From: Acidobacteriota bacterium
GTDB lineage: Bacteria; Acidobacteriota; Aminicenantia; Aminicenantales; Saccharicenantaceae
Reading direction: 5' to 3'
DNA length: 64,000 nucleotides
NCBI GenBank assembly: GCA_033549365.1
Contig: JAWSUF010000002.1
Coordinates: 350,082 to 414,081, forward strand
The translations under genes were made by a program, and so were the position numbers. Shown here in pieces: positions 17,631 to 25,946 of this stretch. Numbering within the stretch: the stretch's first letter is position 1; each line of letters opens with the position of its first letter. The notes beneath the pieces were generated by a model. That model did not search any database, was not told where the DNA came from, and saw only the letters and a list, made by a program, of their open reading frames with translations.

Positions 17631-19388
17631 ATGATGAAAAAATCCCTTTTCATCTCCATCCTCATCTTCTTCCTGTTTTCTTTGTTCACCGCCTGCCGGT
17701 TCTTTGAAGGAAACGGGACGGGCGAGACAGTCTTTCGGGTGTATTTCACGGGAGAACAGAGCCAAGAAACCCTCGATGGACGGATCTTGGTGATGGTCTC
17801 GAGCGACGGAGGCCGCGAGCCCCGTTTTCAGATCGGTACAAGTTCCGACACGCAATTAATTTTTGGAATCGATGTCGAGGCCCTCAAGCCCGGAGAAGAA
17901 GCCGTCATAGACAGCGCCGCATTCGGCTATCCGCTCCGAAGCATCGCTGACATCCCTCCCGGTGACTACTGGGTTCAGGCCCTCCTCAACCGCTATGAGA
18001 CATTCCGAAGGGCTGACGGTCACACCCTCAAACTGCCTCCGGATATGGGTGAAGGACAGAAGTGGAACCGAAAACCCGGGAATTTCTACAGTATCCCCCG
18101 GAAGTTCCGAGTGAACTCTGGGAAAACTGAGACGATCCGAATTGCTCTTGACCAAATAATTCCTCCCCTCCCCGAACAGGTCGACTCCAAGTATGTCAAG
18201 CATGTCAAGATCCAGAGTGAGTTGTTAACGGAATTCTGGGGCAGACCCACCTATCTCGGCGCCAATATCCTTTTGCCTGAGGGGTTCGATGAGCATCCCG
18301 AAGCCCGCTATCCTCTTGTGGTCAACCACGGCCATTTCCCCTTATCGCCTATCGACCCCCTTCCCTGGCGCGAGGTTCCTCCGGATCCGGATCTTGAGCC
18401 TATTTACAACGAAAGGTTTCAATGGGAAGGATACAACCGAACGGTTCAAGAATATGCCTACAAATTCTATCGGTACTGGACGGCACCGGACACTCCACGA
18501 ATGATTATCATTTCCATTCAGCACCCAACGCCTTTCTTCGATGACTCCTATGCGGTCAATTCCGTTAATCAAGGCCCTTACGGGGATGCGATCAATTATG
18601 AATTGATCCCCTATATCGAGAAAAAGTTCCGAGGGATTGGAGAAGGCTGGGCACGTTTCCTCTACGGCGGCTCCACGGGGGGCTGGGAAGCTCTTGCCTC
18701 CCAGGTCTTCTATCCCGAAGAATACAACGGGTGTTTCGCCGCCTGTCCCGATTCAATAAGCTTTCGCTCCTTCTTCATCGTCAACATCTATGAGCATAGA
18801 AATGCCTACTTCGCAGACAGTCCTTGGAAGAAGACGCCGACTCCCGGAAACCGGAACTATCTCGGCGAAGTCAGTTTCACCACAGAGGAGGGAAATCATC
18901 TGGAGCTTGTGCTCGGGACAAAGAGCCGATCCGGAGGGACCTGGGACATCTACAATGCCGTCTATTCCCCGGTCGGGGAGGACGGATACCCCATGCCGAT
19001 ATGGGACAAGCTTACTGGAGAGATCGACCATGATGTGGCCGAATATTGGCGCGAGAACTATGATCTTGTCCATATCATGCAGAGGGATTGGGAGACACTC
19101 GGACCAAAGTTGGAAGGAAAAATCCATATCTATGTCGGAGACATGGACAATTGGTACCTCAACAACGCTGTCTATTGGGCAGAAGAATTTCTGGAAAGCA
19201 CAAAGGACCCTTATTACGCAGGCGAAATCGACTATGGCGACAGACAGGAACACTGCTGGAACGGAGATCAGGACAGGCCGAACGCAATCTCGCGGTTGAG
19301 GTACCAGCAGATGTTTGCGCCCAAGATGGTCGAACGCATGCTCAAGACAGCCCCGCCGGAAGCCGATACGAAAAGCTGGCGCTATTGA
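17631..19388 (+). CDS. Alpha/beta-hydrolase (esterase-like) lipoprotein, paralogue 2
   Basis: 585 residues; the start follows AGGAGG by nine bases. The lipobox LFTAC puts the lipidated Cys at 22. The domain plan equals paralogue 1: an N-terminal beta-rich domain (about 25-210) with the repeated phrase REPRFQIG and GDYWVQALLN, then the esterase domain with nucleophile elbow GGSTGGW, VGDMDNWYLN and EHCWNGDQ. The loop around residues 235-265 differs from paralogues 1 and 3 (HFPLSPIDPLPW), showing it was not part of their recent sequence exchange. The next gene downstream is an M24 peptidase, as for the other paralogues, so the hydrolase and peptidase probably act on the same substrate class. Substrate unknown. 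Confidence 0.8.
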   Translation: MMKKSLFISILIFFLFSLFTACRFFEGNGTGETVFRVYFTGEQSQETLDGRILVMVSSDGGREPRFQIGTSSDTQLIFGIDVEALKPGEEAVIDSAAFGYPLRSIADIPPGDYWVQALLNRYETFRRADGHTLKLPPDMGEGQKWNRKPGNFYSIPRKFRVNSGKTETIRIALDQIIPPLPEQVDSKYVKHVKIQSELLTEFWGRPTYLGANILLPEGFDEHPEARYPLVVNHGHFPLSPIDPLPWREVPPDPDLEPIYNERFQWEGYNRTVQEYAYKFYRYWTAPDTPRMIIISIQHPTPFFDDSYAVNSVNQGPYGDAINYELIPYIEKKFRGIGEGWARFLYGGSTGGWEALASQVFYPEEYNGCFAACPDSISFRSFFIVNIYEHRNAYFADSPWKKTPTPGNRNYLGEVSFTTEEGNHLELVLGTKSRSGGTWDIYNAVYSPVGEDGYPMPIWDKLTGEIDHDVAEYWRENYDLVHIMQRDWETLGPKLEGKIHIYVGDMDNWYLNNAVYWAEEFLESTKDPYYAGEIDYGDRQEHCWNGDQDRPNAISRLRYQQMFAPKMVERMLKTAPPEADTKSWRY

Positions 19389-19532
19389 TGTCTGTTTCGC
19401 CAGAAAACTGAGAACGAATCTGAAAATGCATCTGAGTATCCGTGAGATTGTCGTCGCATGTTATTATCATCAATATACCGCAACACTAAGTTCGGCCGAT
19501 GCCGGAAAAATTAAATTCGAAAGGAGATTGTA

Positions 19533-20945
19533 ATGAAAACACCGCGCGTCTTCACATTCATCCTCGCCGCCGGCCTCTTCCTGGGGGGGATTATCCTCCC
19601 GGCTGATCCCGGCGCCGATCCCCAGAGCCTTGATTGGTCCATGTCCCATGTCCGGGATATCGACAACATCCTGCCCGAAAGACAGCGGGCCGAGGTCTTT
19701 AATCAAATCCTCGAATGGCGGCTGGACAACATTCTACCCGAAATTCTCCGCCGGGAAAATATCGATCTCTGGCTTGTTATCTGCTTCGAATACCAGGAAG
19801 ACCCCGTTTATATGACCCTCGTTCCTAAACCCCAGTTGACCGCCCGAAGAATGTCCATCCTTCTCTTTCACGACCACCCGACGGAAGGGCTCAAGAAGCT
19901 GACAGCCAACTGGCACGGCACCGGAAGCGCCGGTCCCATGTACACAAACATTTTCACGACCGAATACCGGGAGCGGGGTGCAAACGCTCAGTTCGACGCC
20001 GTGGCCGACTACATCCGGAAACACGACCCGAAGCGCATTGGGATCAACACCGCCGAACACTGGGACTACCACGACGATTTTTCCCACGGCACTGCACTGA
20101 CCGCGTTCAACAAGACAAAGCTGGAGCAGGCCTTGGATCCGGAACACAAGAAGAGACTCGTTTCGGCCGAGAAGGTCTGCATCGGCTGGCTCGAAACACG
20201 CAGCCCGCAAGAGCTGAGCCTCTACCGCCACCTCTGCGGCATCGGTCACGATCTCATCGCCGAGTTTTTCTCGAACAAGGTCATCACTCCCGATGTCACC
20301 ACTACCGACGATGTCTGCTGGTGGATCAGGCAAAGGATCACCGACCTGGGCCTGGAAACCTGGTTCCATCCTTCGGTCAGCATCCGGCGTTCGCCGGCCG
20401 ATCAGAAGAAATACGGCTCGGACGACAGGGTTATCCGGCGCGGAGATCTCCTCCACTGCGACGTCGGGATCGACTACCTGGGTCTTAAGACCGACCAGCA
20501 GCACAACGCCTATGTCCTGCGTATCGGCGAGACGGACGCGCCCGAGGGTCTGAAGGCCCTGCTGAAAAAGGGCAACCGCGTGCAGAAGATCCTTATGGAC
20601 GAAATGAAGGAAGGCCGCACCGGAAATGAGATTCTCCGTGCGGCGCTCCGGAAGGCGAAAGGCGAGGGCATCGAAACCCGGATCTACACCCACCCCATCG
20701 GTTTTCACGGCCACGGATCGGGCATGATGATCGGCATGTCGGAGAAACAGGACTTTGTTCCCGGAACGGGCGAGCATCCCCTATTTCCGAACACCGTCTA
20801 TTCCAGCGAACTCAGTGTGACGGTCGCGGTGCCCGAGTGGGGAGGCGCGAAGGTGTCTTTGGGACTCGAGGAAGAGATGGTTTTCGCGAACGGAGTCTGC
20901 CGCTGGGTCGACGGATACCCAACGACCTTCTACCTGATACACTGA
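19533..20945 (+). CDS. M24-family metallopeptidase, exported (paralogue of the 24.6-kb gene)
   Basis: 470 residues with AAGGAG at good distance from the ATG and a signal peptide ending near ILPADPGAD. The creatinase-like N-terminal part begins with the phrase VRDIDNILPERQRAEV, which recurs in the 24.6-kb paralogue. The metal ligands are complete: HCDVGIDYLGLKTDQ (two Asp), GFHGHGSG (His), SSELSVTV (Glu) and LGLEEEMVF (Glu). Sequence between ligands differs from classical PepP and PepQ, so this is a distinct M24 subgroup; Xaa-Pro dipeptide or aminopeptidase activity is an inference. It lies 144 bp downstream of esterase paralogue 2 and upstream of another M24 gene on the same strand. Confidence 0.88.
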   Translation: MKTPRVFTFILAAGLFLGGIILPADPGADPQSLDWSMSHVRDIDNILPERQRAEVFNQILEWRLDNILPEILRRENIDLWLVICFEYQEDPVYMTLVPKPQLTARRMSILLFHDHPTEGLKKLTANWHGTGSAGPMYTNIFTTEYRERGANAQFDAVADYIRKHDPKRIGINTAEHWDYHDDFSHGTALTAFNKTKLEQALDPEHKKRLVSAEKVCIGWLETRSPQELSLYRHLCGIGHDLIAEFFSNKVITPDVTTTDDVCWWIRQRITDLGLETWFHPSVSIRRSPADQKKYGSDDRVIRRGDLLHCDVGIDYLGLKTDQQHNAYVLRIGETDAPEGLKALLKKGNRVQKILMDEMKEGRTGNEILRAALRKAKGEGIETRIYTHPIGFHGHGSGMMIGMSEKQDFVPGTGEHPLFPNTVYSSELSVTVAVPEWGGAKVSLGLEEEMVFANGVCRWVDGYPTTFYLIH

Positions 20946-21167
20946 GAGGCGGGGAGGTTACCCCTGATGCACGTCGAGGGATTTTTATTCCTGAATCATG
21001 TCAAATATGAAGCCTTAAGTGAACCGATGGATTTTTGCAACGATTGGATTTGCTGCCGATTCCAACCCGATATGTTTGCCCACGGGCACATCATATAAAT
21101 GGAGTCCTGCTGTTCACCGAAGTTGTTGGTGAAGCGGCCGGAAATCTCAAGATTTTGGAGGATTTTC

Positions 21168-22439
21168 ATGTCTTTAAGACGGCGCGATTTTTTGAAATGG
21201 TCGGGCCTGTTCTCTGGGGCTGCGGTTCTGTCTTCGGGATGCACGCCGCAAAATAAATCCGGTCCAGGTGTAGATCCCATGGACCTCTTGAAACCCATGA
21301 CCGGAGATATCGTGCCGATCAGCGATGATGAACGGATGCAGCGGATCGAGAAAGCTCGCCGCCTGATGATCGAGAACGGAATCGATGCGATCTATCTCGA
21401 AGGTGGAAGCGGGATGTTCTACTTTACAGGTGTGAGATGGGGAACCAGTGAGCGCATGTTCGCTGTGGTCATCCCCGCCAAAGGGGACATCGCCTGGGTC
21501 TGTCCCGCGTTCGAGGAAGACCGCGCCCGGGAACTCATCCGTTTCGGGGAGGATATCCGAACTTGTGAAGAAGAAGAAAGCCCGGCCCGCCGGGTGGCCC
21601 AAGTCTTCCGGGACCGCGGCCTCCTGACCGGGAAAATCGGGATAGAAGAACGGGTTCGCTTCTTTCTCTATGACAACATCCGTCGGGAAGCGCCTCATTT
21701 CGAATACGTCAGCGCCGATCCCGTCACGATCGAATGCCGTGTGATCAAGTCTCCGGCCGAACTGGCCCTCATGCAGAAAGCGGTCGACATCACGATTGAA
21801 GCCTATAAAGCGACCGTGGCCAAAATCGAGGCGGGAATGACCGGGAGTGACATCCGGGAGATCTCCACGCGGGCGCATGCCGCACTCGGCGTTCAGGGGG
21901 GAATCGGGGCTCAAATTGCCGAGGCTTCCGCCAATCCCCACGGCAGCATCAAGCGGATTGAAGTCAAGGAAGGGGACATCATCCTGATGGACGGAGGATG
22001 CGGAGTCGATGGATACCGTTCGGATATCAGCCGGACCATCGTCTTCGGCGATCCTTCCGTCCGGCAGAGCGAAATGTGGAACCTGATGAAAAAAGCCCAG
22101 GCGGCGGCCTTCGCCGCGGCCGGGCCGGGGGTTCCCTGCGAGGATGTCGATCGTGCCGCCCGTCAAGTCTACGCCGATTACGGCTTTCCCGGCGGATACA
22201 AGCTCCCCGGCTGCCCTCACCGCACCGGGCACGGAATCGGGTTGGATGGGCATGAGTGGATCAATTTGGTCAAAGGAAACAAGCGGCCCATGGAACCGGG
22301 TATGTGTTTCAGCAACGAGCCCATGCTCGTGCTTCCCGGTGAGTTCGGCGTCCGGCTTGAGGACTGCATTTACATTACTCAGGACGGCCCGCGCTGGTTT
22401 TCCCAGCCGAGTCCAGCAATTGATAAGCCATTCGCTTGA
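21168..22439 (+). CDS. M24-family metallopeptidase (prolidase/creatinase-like), Tat lipoprotein
   Basis: 423 residues. The start is fixed by GGAGG six bases before the ATG and by the twin-arginine signal (SLRRRDFLKW) with a lipobox (LSSGC); a reading from an upstream ATG has no ribosome site. The N-terminal domain (about 50-190) is creatinase-like. All five dinuclear metal ligands are visible: LMDGGCGVDGYRSD (two Asp), GHGIGLDGH (His), SNEPMLVLP (Glu) and VRLEDCIYI (Glu). The active site is closer to classical prolidase/PepP than that of the preceding gene. It is the last intact gene of the plus-strand run esterase-M24-M24 and is followed by an IS3 remnant. Confidence 0.88.
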   Translation: MSLRRRDFLKWSGLFSGAAVLSSGCTPQNKSGPGVDPMDLLKPMTGDIVPISDDERMQRIEKARRLMIENGIDAIYLEGGSGMFYFTGVRWGTSERMFAVVIPAKGDIAWVCPAFEEDRARELIRFGEDIRTCEEEESPARRVAQVFRDRGLLTGKIGIEERVRFFLYDNIRREAPHFEYVSADPVTIECRVIKSPAELALMQKAVDITIEAYKATVAKIEAGMTGSDIREISTRAHAALGVQGGIGAQIAEASANPHGSIKRIEVKEGDIILMDGGCGVDGYRSDISRTIVFGDPSVRQSEMWNLMKKAQAAAFAAAGPGVPCEDVDRAARQVYADYGFPGGYKLPGCPHRTGHGIGLDGHEWINLVKGNKRPMEPGMCFSNEPMLVLPGEFGVRLEDCIYITQDGPRWFSQPSPAIDKPFA

Positions 22440-22549
22440 AAAAACCTTCATCCGGTTCATAAATATGCGTTTCTGTTCTGCCCTCCGGATCTTGGCCTCT
22501 TCAGGATGCAACGGTTTGATAAAACCGGGCATTCGGAAAGGAGTTCGGG

Positions 22550-22677
22550 ATGAAGAAGAAGTTCACGGAGGCACAGATCGTCTTTGCCCTTCACCAAGCG
22601 GCGAGCGGGACGCCGGTTGCGGCGATCATCCGGAAGATGGAGATCTCCGAGGTCACGTTCTATCGCTGGAAGAAGAA
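22550..22677 (+). pseudogene. IS3-family transposase OrfA remnant
   Basis: Forty-three codons from an ATG with a retained GGAAAGGAG ribosome site encode the helix-turn-helix start of an IS3-type OrfA (KKKFTEAQIVFALHQAASGT, FYRWKKK). After WKKK the reading frame continues for 41 more codons, but the leucine-zipper part of OrfA and all of OrfB are missing. No terminal inverted repeats were found nearby. The remnant lies between the Tat M24 gene and the convergent M14 gene. Confidence 0.75.
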
Positions 22678-22784
22678 GTCTGCGAGAAGGAGGCTTCCCA
22701 GGCGGCGCAAGGCCTGTAGACACTTTGCCGATATTTGCCCTGCGAGGCGATGGGCAGGACTTCAGGTCTTGCCGATGAGCCGGG

Positions 22785-24485
22785 TCATTCCAGGATCTTG
22801 AAATACTTGTAGATTGGGTAGACGACGCTGCGCCGGTCCGCGCCGAGCGATCTGAGGTGTTCGTCCAGGACGCCCCAGCCGACGAAACCGTCGGCGGCCT
22901 GGGGTTCCAGGCAGTAGAAGGCCGTGTTGGCGTTGGGCTGGGCCATGTCGACCCGGAAAGTCCCCGCGGGGAACTCCTTGACCGGCGACGGGGCGAAGCC
23001 TCCCTTCAGGCTGAACGGTGCTTCTTGCCTCTGGCCTCCGGGCCTTTGGACGATCCGGTCAACGACAAACTCTTCGCCCGATACCTTGACCGGTTTCTCC
23101 AGGACATCGATTTGAATGTTGTGGGTCCGAAGCTTCTCGACGACGAATTCCAATTCGGCCGGAATCAGGTAGCCCCGCGGCATTTTCGCTTTGGCCGTGC
23201 CGACCGGCTTGGCCATGAAATCGAGCCCCTTGACGACTTCCGGCGGTCCCAGCATGTGGGCAGGGATCTTCGCCCGGACGCTTGTTCCCGGGACGTAATC
23301 CGAGACATTCCTTTCCCTGTAGGCCAGCACATCGACCTTTCCGTACGATTGATATTCTCCGGCCACATAATTCTCGAGACTCCCGCTCTCGGCCTTGGCT
23401 TTCACAGCTTCAACAACGTCACGGTCCGCGCTGCGGCAAATGTCCTGCATTTGCCGGCCATGGGCGCGTGCGAACTCCAGGATCTCGGCGACAAAGGCGA
23501 AGTGGGCATAGATTTTGCGTTCGAAGGATTCGTGGCCGGGTGATTCGGCCAGGATGGTCATCCGGTTCCGCAGGCCGTAGGCGTTGGCTACAAACTTCGC
23601 CTCGTTCGACCACCAGCCCTCAAGATGCGACCAAATCTTCGGCGGCCATTCCTGATCGAAACCGCAATGCGTGAACATCTCAAGGCCGAAGTTTCTGCGC
23701 GCGGATTCGCGGACGGCCGGGAACAGCGTGTCGAAGACATAATTGCGCGGACCGGGATGGGCGGTCGGCACGGTGCACGTGGCATAGCCCATGGCGTAGC
23801 CGTGCTGAACCCGGCCCATGGCGTGACCGTCATAGATCAGAATGGGGTCCCAGCGGTTGAAAATCGTTCGATAAAGTCCCATGATTTCGATAGTATCCAC
23901 CTTGACCGCGTCCCGATTGAGGTTAAGGTTTTGGGAGTTGCTGTTCACCCCGAGGAGATGGGGTGTCCCGTGGTTCAGGTTCAGGATTTCGTTGCCGTCG
24001 ACATTGAAGTTGGGGACGACGATGATGACCAGGTTGTCCAGAAGATGTGACATCCGGCCGAAGAGGATCTCGCGCATGATCATCAGGAGCGCCTCCTTGG
24101 CTTCGGCCTCGTAGGGGTGGATGTTTCCCTGGAAGTAGACGACGGTTTTTCCGGATTTCTTGGCTTCTTCCGGGGTCGTGACCCTGGGCTTGGCCAAGAC
24201 GACGGCCGGGCAGTTGCGCCGCATAGGGCTCGTGTACACGTTAAAGACATGGACATGTTCACTGTTCCACCGGAGGGCGTTTATGAATTCGAGGACCTCG
24301 GTGGAGGAACTGGTCCGCTCGAAGTTCGTCTTCTCAGGGATAGTCAAGTCCTTGGCCGGCCATGTTCCGGCCCACCCTTCAGGCACGGAATCTCCCCAGT
24401 AGATTTCTTGGGCGGCGACATCCAGGACAAAGCCGACGGTCAGGGCCGCGGCCATGACAAATAAGATAACGAAATGTTTTTTCAT
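22785..24485 (-). CDS. M14-family zinc carboxypeptidase, exported
   Basis: 566 residues from the ATG after AGGAGTGGACCCTC; the ATGs further upstream lie in promoter DNA. The signal peptide is VMAAALTVGFVLDVAAQ. The M14 zinc site is visible as HPYEAEAKEA (His and Glu) and IYDGHAMG (His), substrate-binding Arg as LNLNRDAV, and the general-base Glu as LAESPGHESFE. The C-terminal ~180 residues form an extra domain not typical of short carboxypeptidases. M14 enzymes remove C-terminal amino acids or act on murein peptides; specificity is not evident. It is transcribed divergently from the M24 gene at 24.6 kb from face-to-face promoters that are copies of those at 17.5 kb. Confidence 0.88.
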   Translation of the reverse strand: MKKHFVILFVMAAALTVGFVLDVAAQEIYWGDSVPEGWAGTWPAKDLTIPEKTNFERTSSSTEVLEFINALRWNSEHVHVFNVYTSPMRRNCPAVVLAKPRVTTPEEAKKSGKTVVYFQGNIHPYEAEAKEALLMIMREILFGRMSHLLDNLVIIVVPNFNVDGNEILNLNHGTPHLLGVNSNSQNLNLNRDAVKVDTIEIMGLYRTIFNRWDPILIYDGHAMGRVQHGYAMGYATCTVPTAHPGPRNYVFDTLFPAVRESARRNFGLEMFTHCGFDQEWPPKIWSHLEGWWSNEAKFVANAYGLRNRMTILAESPGHESFERKIYAHFAFVAEILEFARAHGRQMQDICRSADRDVVEAVKAKAESGSLENYVAGEYQSYGKVDVLAYRERNVSDYVPGTSVRAKIPAHMLGPPEVVKGLDFMAKPVGTAKAKMPRGYLIPAELEFVVEKLRTHNIQIDVLEKPVKVSGEEFVVDRIVQRPGGQRQEAPFSLKGGFAPSPVKEFPAGTFRVDMAQPNANTAFYCLEPQAADGFVGWGVLDEHLRSLGADRRSVVYPIYKYFKILE

Positions 24486-24498
24486 GAGGGTCCACTCC

Positions 24499-24546
24499 TT
24501 GACTTGGCTTTGAGTTAAATATATCATAGAAAAAAATATCAAGCAG
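24499..24546. promoter_or_regulatory. Overlapping divergent promoters between M14 and M24 genes
   Basis: Plus strand: TTGACT, 17 bases, TATCAT (24499-24527). Minus strand: CTGCTT, 17 bases, TATATT (24546 down to 24518). Spacing, overlap and most spacer bases equal those of the element at 17492-17539, so the two gene pairs are probably expressed together. Confidence 0.62.
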
Positions 24547-24572
24547 GTTTTTTTTATAGGAGGGAGATGGTC

Positions 24573-25937
24573 ATGAGAAAGCCGCTATACTGGATTGTCC
24601 TTCTGGGTTGTGTATTCGGGCTGGCCGCGGGTCTTTCCGCCGCTCGGAATTGGAACATGAGCGATGTCCGGGACATCGAGAATATTCTTCCGGAAAAAGC
24701 CCGGGCCGAGGTTATGAACGCGTGGCTGGAATGGCGTTTGGACAACATCGTTCCCGAGATCATGAAACGGGAAGGCATCGACCTCTGGTTGATCATCAAC
24801 CGCGAATATAACGAGGATCCCGTTTACCTGTCGATGATTTCCCGGCCGAACATGAACGCCCGCCGGCTTTCGATCCTCATTTTTCACGACCGCGGAGCCG
24901 AAGGCGTCAAGAGGCTGACCGCCAACTGGCACGGCACAGGGAGCTCGGGCCCCCTCTACGAGCCGATCTTCACCGACCGCTCCAAGGGCTGGAAGGGCCA
25001 GTTTGAAACCGTCGCCGCATATATTAAGAAGTATGATCCCCGCCGGATCGGCCTCAATTTTTCCGAACACTGGCAATTCGGCGATGGTTTGACGGTAGGG
25101 CTGATGAAAGAGCTCGAAAAGGTTCTTGACCCGGTTTACAGGGAAAGGATCGTTTCCGCCGAGATGCTTTGCGTCGGCTGGCTCGAAACCCGCAGCCCCA
25201 TGGAAATCAGCGTCTACCGCCACATCCAGGGCATCGCCCACGACATCATCGCCGAATTCTATTCCAATAGGGTCATCATTCCCGACGTCACGACGACGGA
25301 CGATGTTGTCTGGTGGATCCGGGACAGGATCACGGGTCTTGGGCTGGGGACCTGGTTTCAACCGTCCGTGAGTATCCGGAGGTCGCCGCGGGACGAAGCC
25401 CGGTACGGCAAAGGCGACAGAACGATAAGACGGGGGGACATTCTTCACTGCGATGTCGGCATTTCCTACCTGGGCCTTTCGACCGACGCCCAGCACAACG
25501 CCTATGTCCTTCGCCTCGGGGAAACGGACGTTCCCGCTGGGCTCCGGGAGCTTCTCCGGCGCGGCAATAGGCTCCAGGAGATCTTTATGGATGAATTCCG
25601 GGCGGGCCGGACCGGGAACGAGGTCTTGCTTGCGGCCTTGAAAAAAGCAGGGGCCGAAGGGATCGAGGGGCGGATCTACACCCACCCCCTCGGCATCCAC
25701 GGACACGCCGCGGGCACGACAATGGGAAGGACGGAGTCACAGGAAGGAGTTCCCGTGAGGGGCGACTATCCTCTTCATGAAAACACGTGTTACGCGATCG
25801 AGCTGAGCGTTTCCCATGTGATCCCCGAATGGGACAACGCCCGGGTCTCCATCGGGCTCGAAGAGGGCGCCGTGTTCACGAAGGACGGATGCCGATGGCT
25901 TGACGGCTACCCGAAAAAATATTACCTGATCCACTGA
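24573..25937 (+). CDS. M24-family metallopeptidase, exported (paralogue of the 19.5-kb gene)
   Basis: 454 residues. The second ATG (MRKPLYWIV) is preferred because GGAGGG is nine bases away; the first ATG, two codons earlier, is too close. A signal peptide ends near GLSAARN. It closely matches the 19.5-kb enzyme throughout (VRDIENILPEKARAEV, VTTTDDVVWWIRDRIT). The metal ligands are complete: HCDVGISYLGLSTDAQ, GIHGHAAG, AIELSVSHV and IGLEEGAVF. Its role is as for that paralogue: a periplasmic di- or aminopeptidase of uncertain specificity. It is convergent with esterase paralogue 3, only nine bases from that gene's end. Confidence 0.88.
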   Translation: MRKPLYWIVLLGCVFGLAAGLSAARNWNMSDVRDIENILPEKARAEVMNAWLEWRLDNIVPEIMKREGIDLWLIINREYNEDPVYLSMISRPNMNARRLSILIFHDRGAEGVKRLTANWHGTGSSGPLYEPIFTDRSKGWKGQFETVAAYIKKYDPRRIGLNFSEHWQFGDGLTVGLMKELEKVLDPVYRERIVSAEMLCVGWLETRSPMEISVYRHIQGIAHDIIAEFYSNRVIIPDVTTTDDVVWWIRDRITGLGLGTWFQPSVSIRRSPRDEARYGKGDRTIRRGDILHCDVGISYLGLSTDAQHNAYVLRLGETDVPAGLRELLRRGNRLQEIFMDEFRAGRTGNEVLLAALKKAGAEGIEGRIYTHPLGIHGHAAGTTMGRTESQEGVPVRGDYPLHENTCYAIELSVSHVIPEWDNARVSIGLEEGAVFTKDGCRWLDGYPKKYYLIH

Positions 25938-25946
25938 CGCCGAAAG

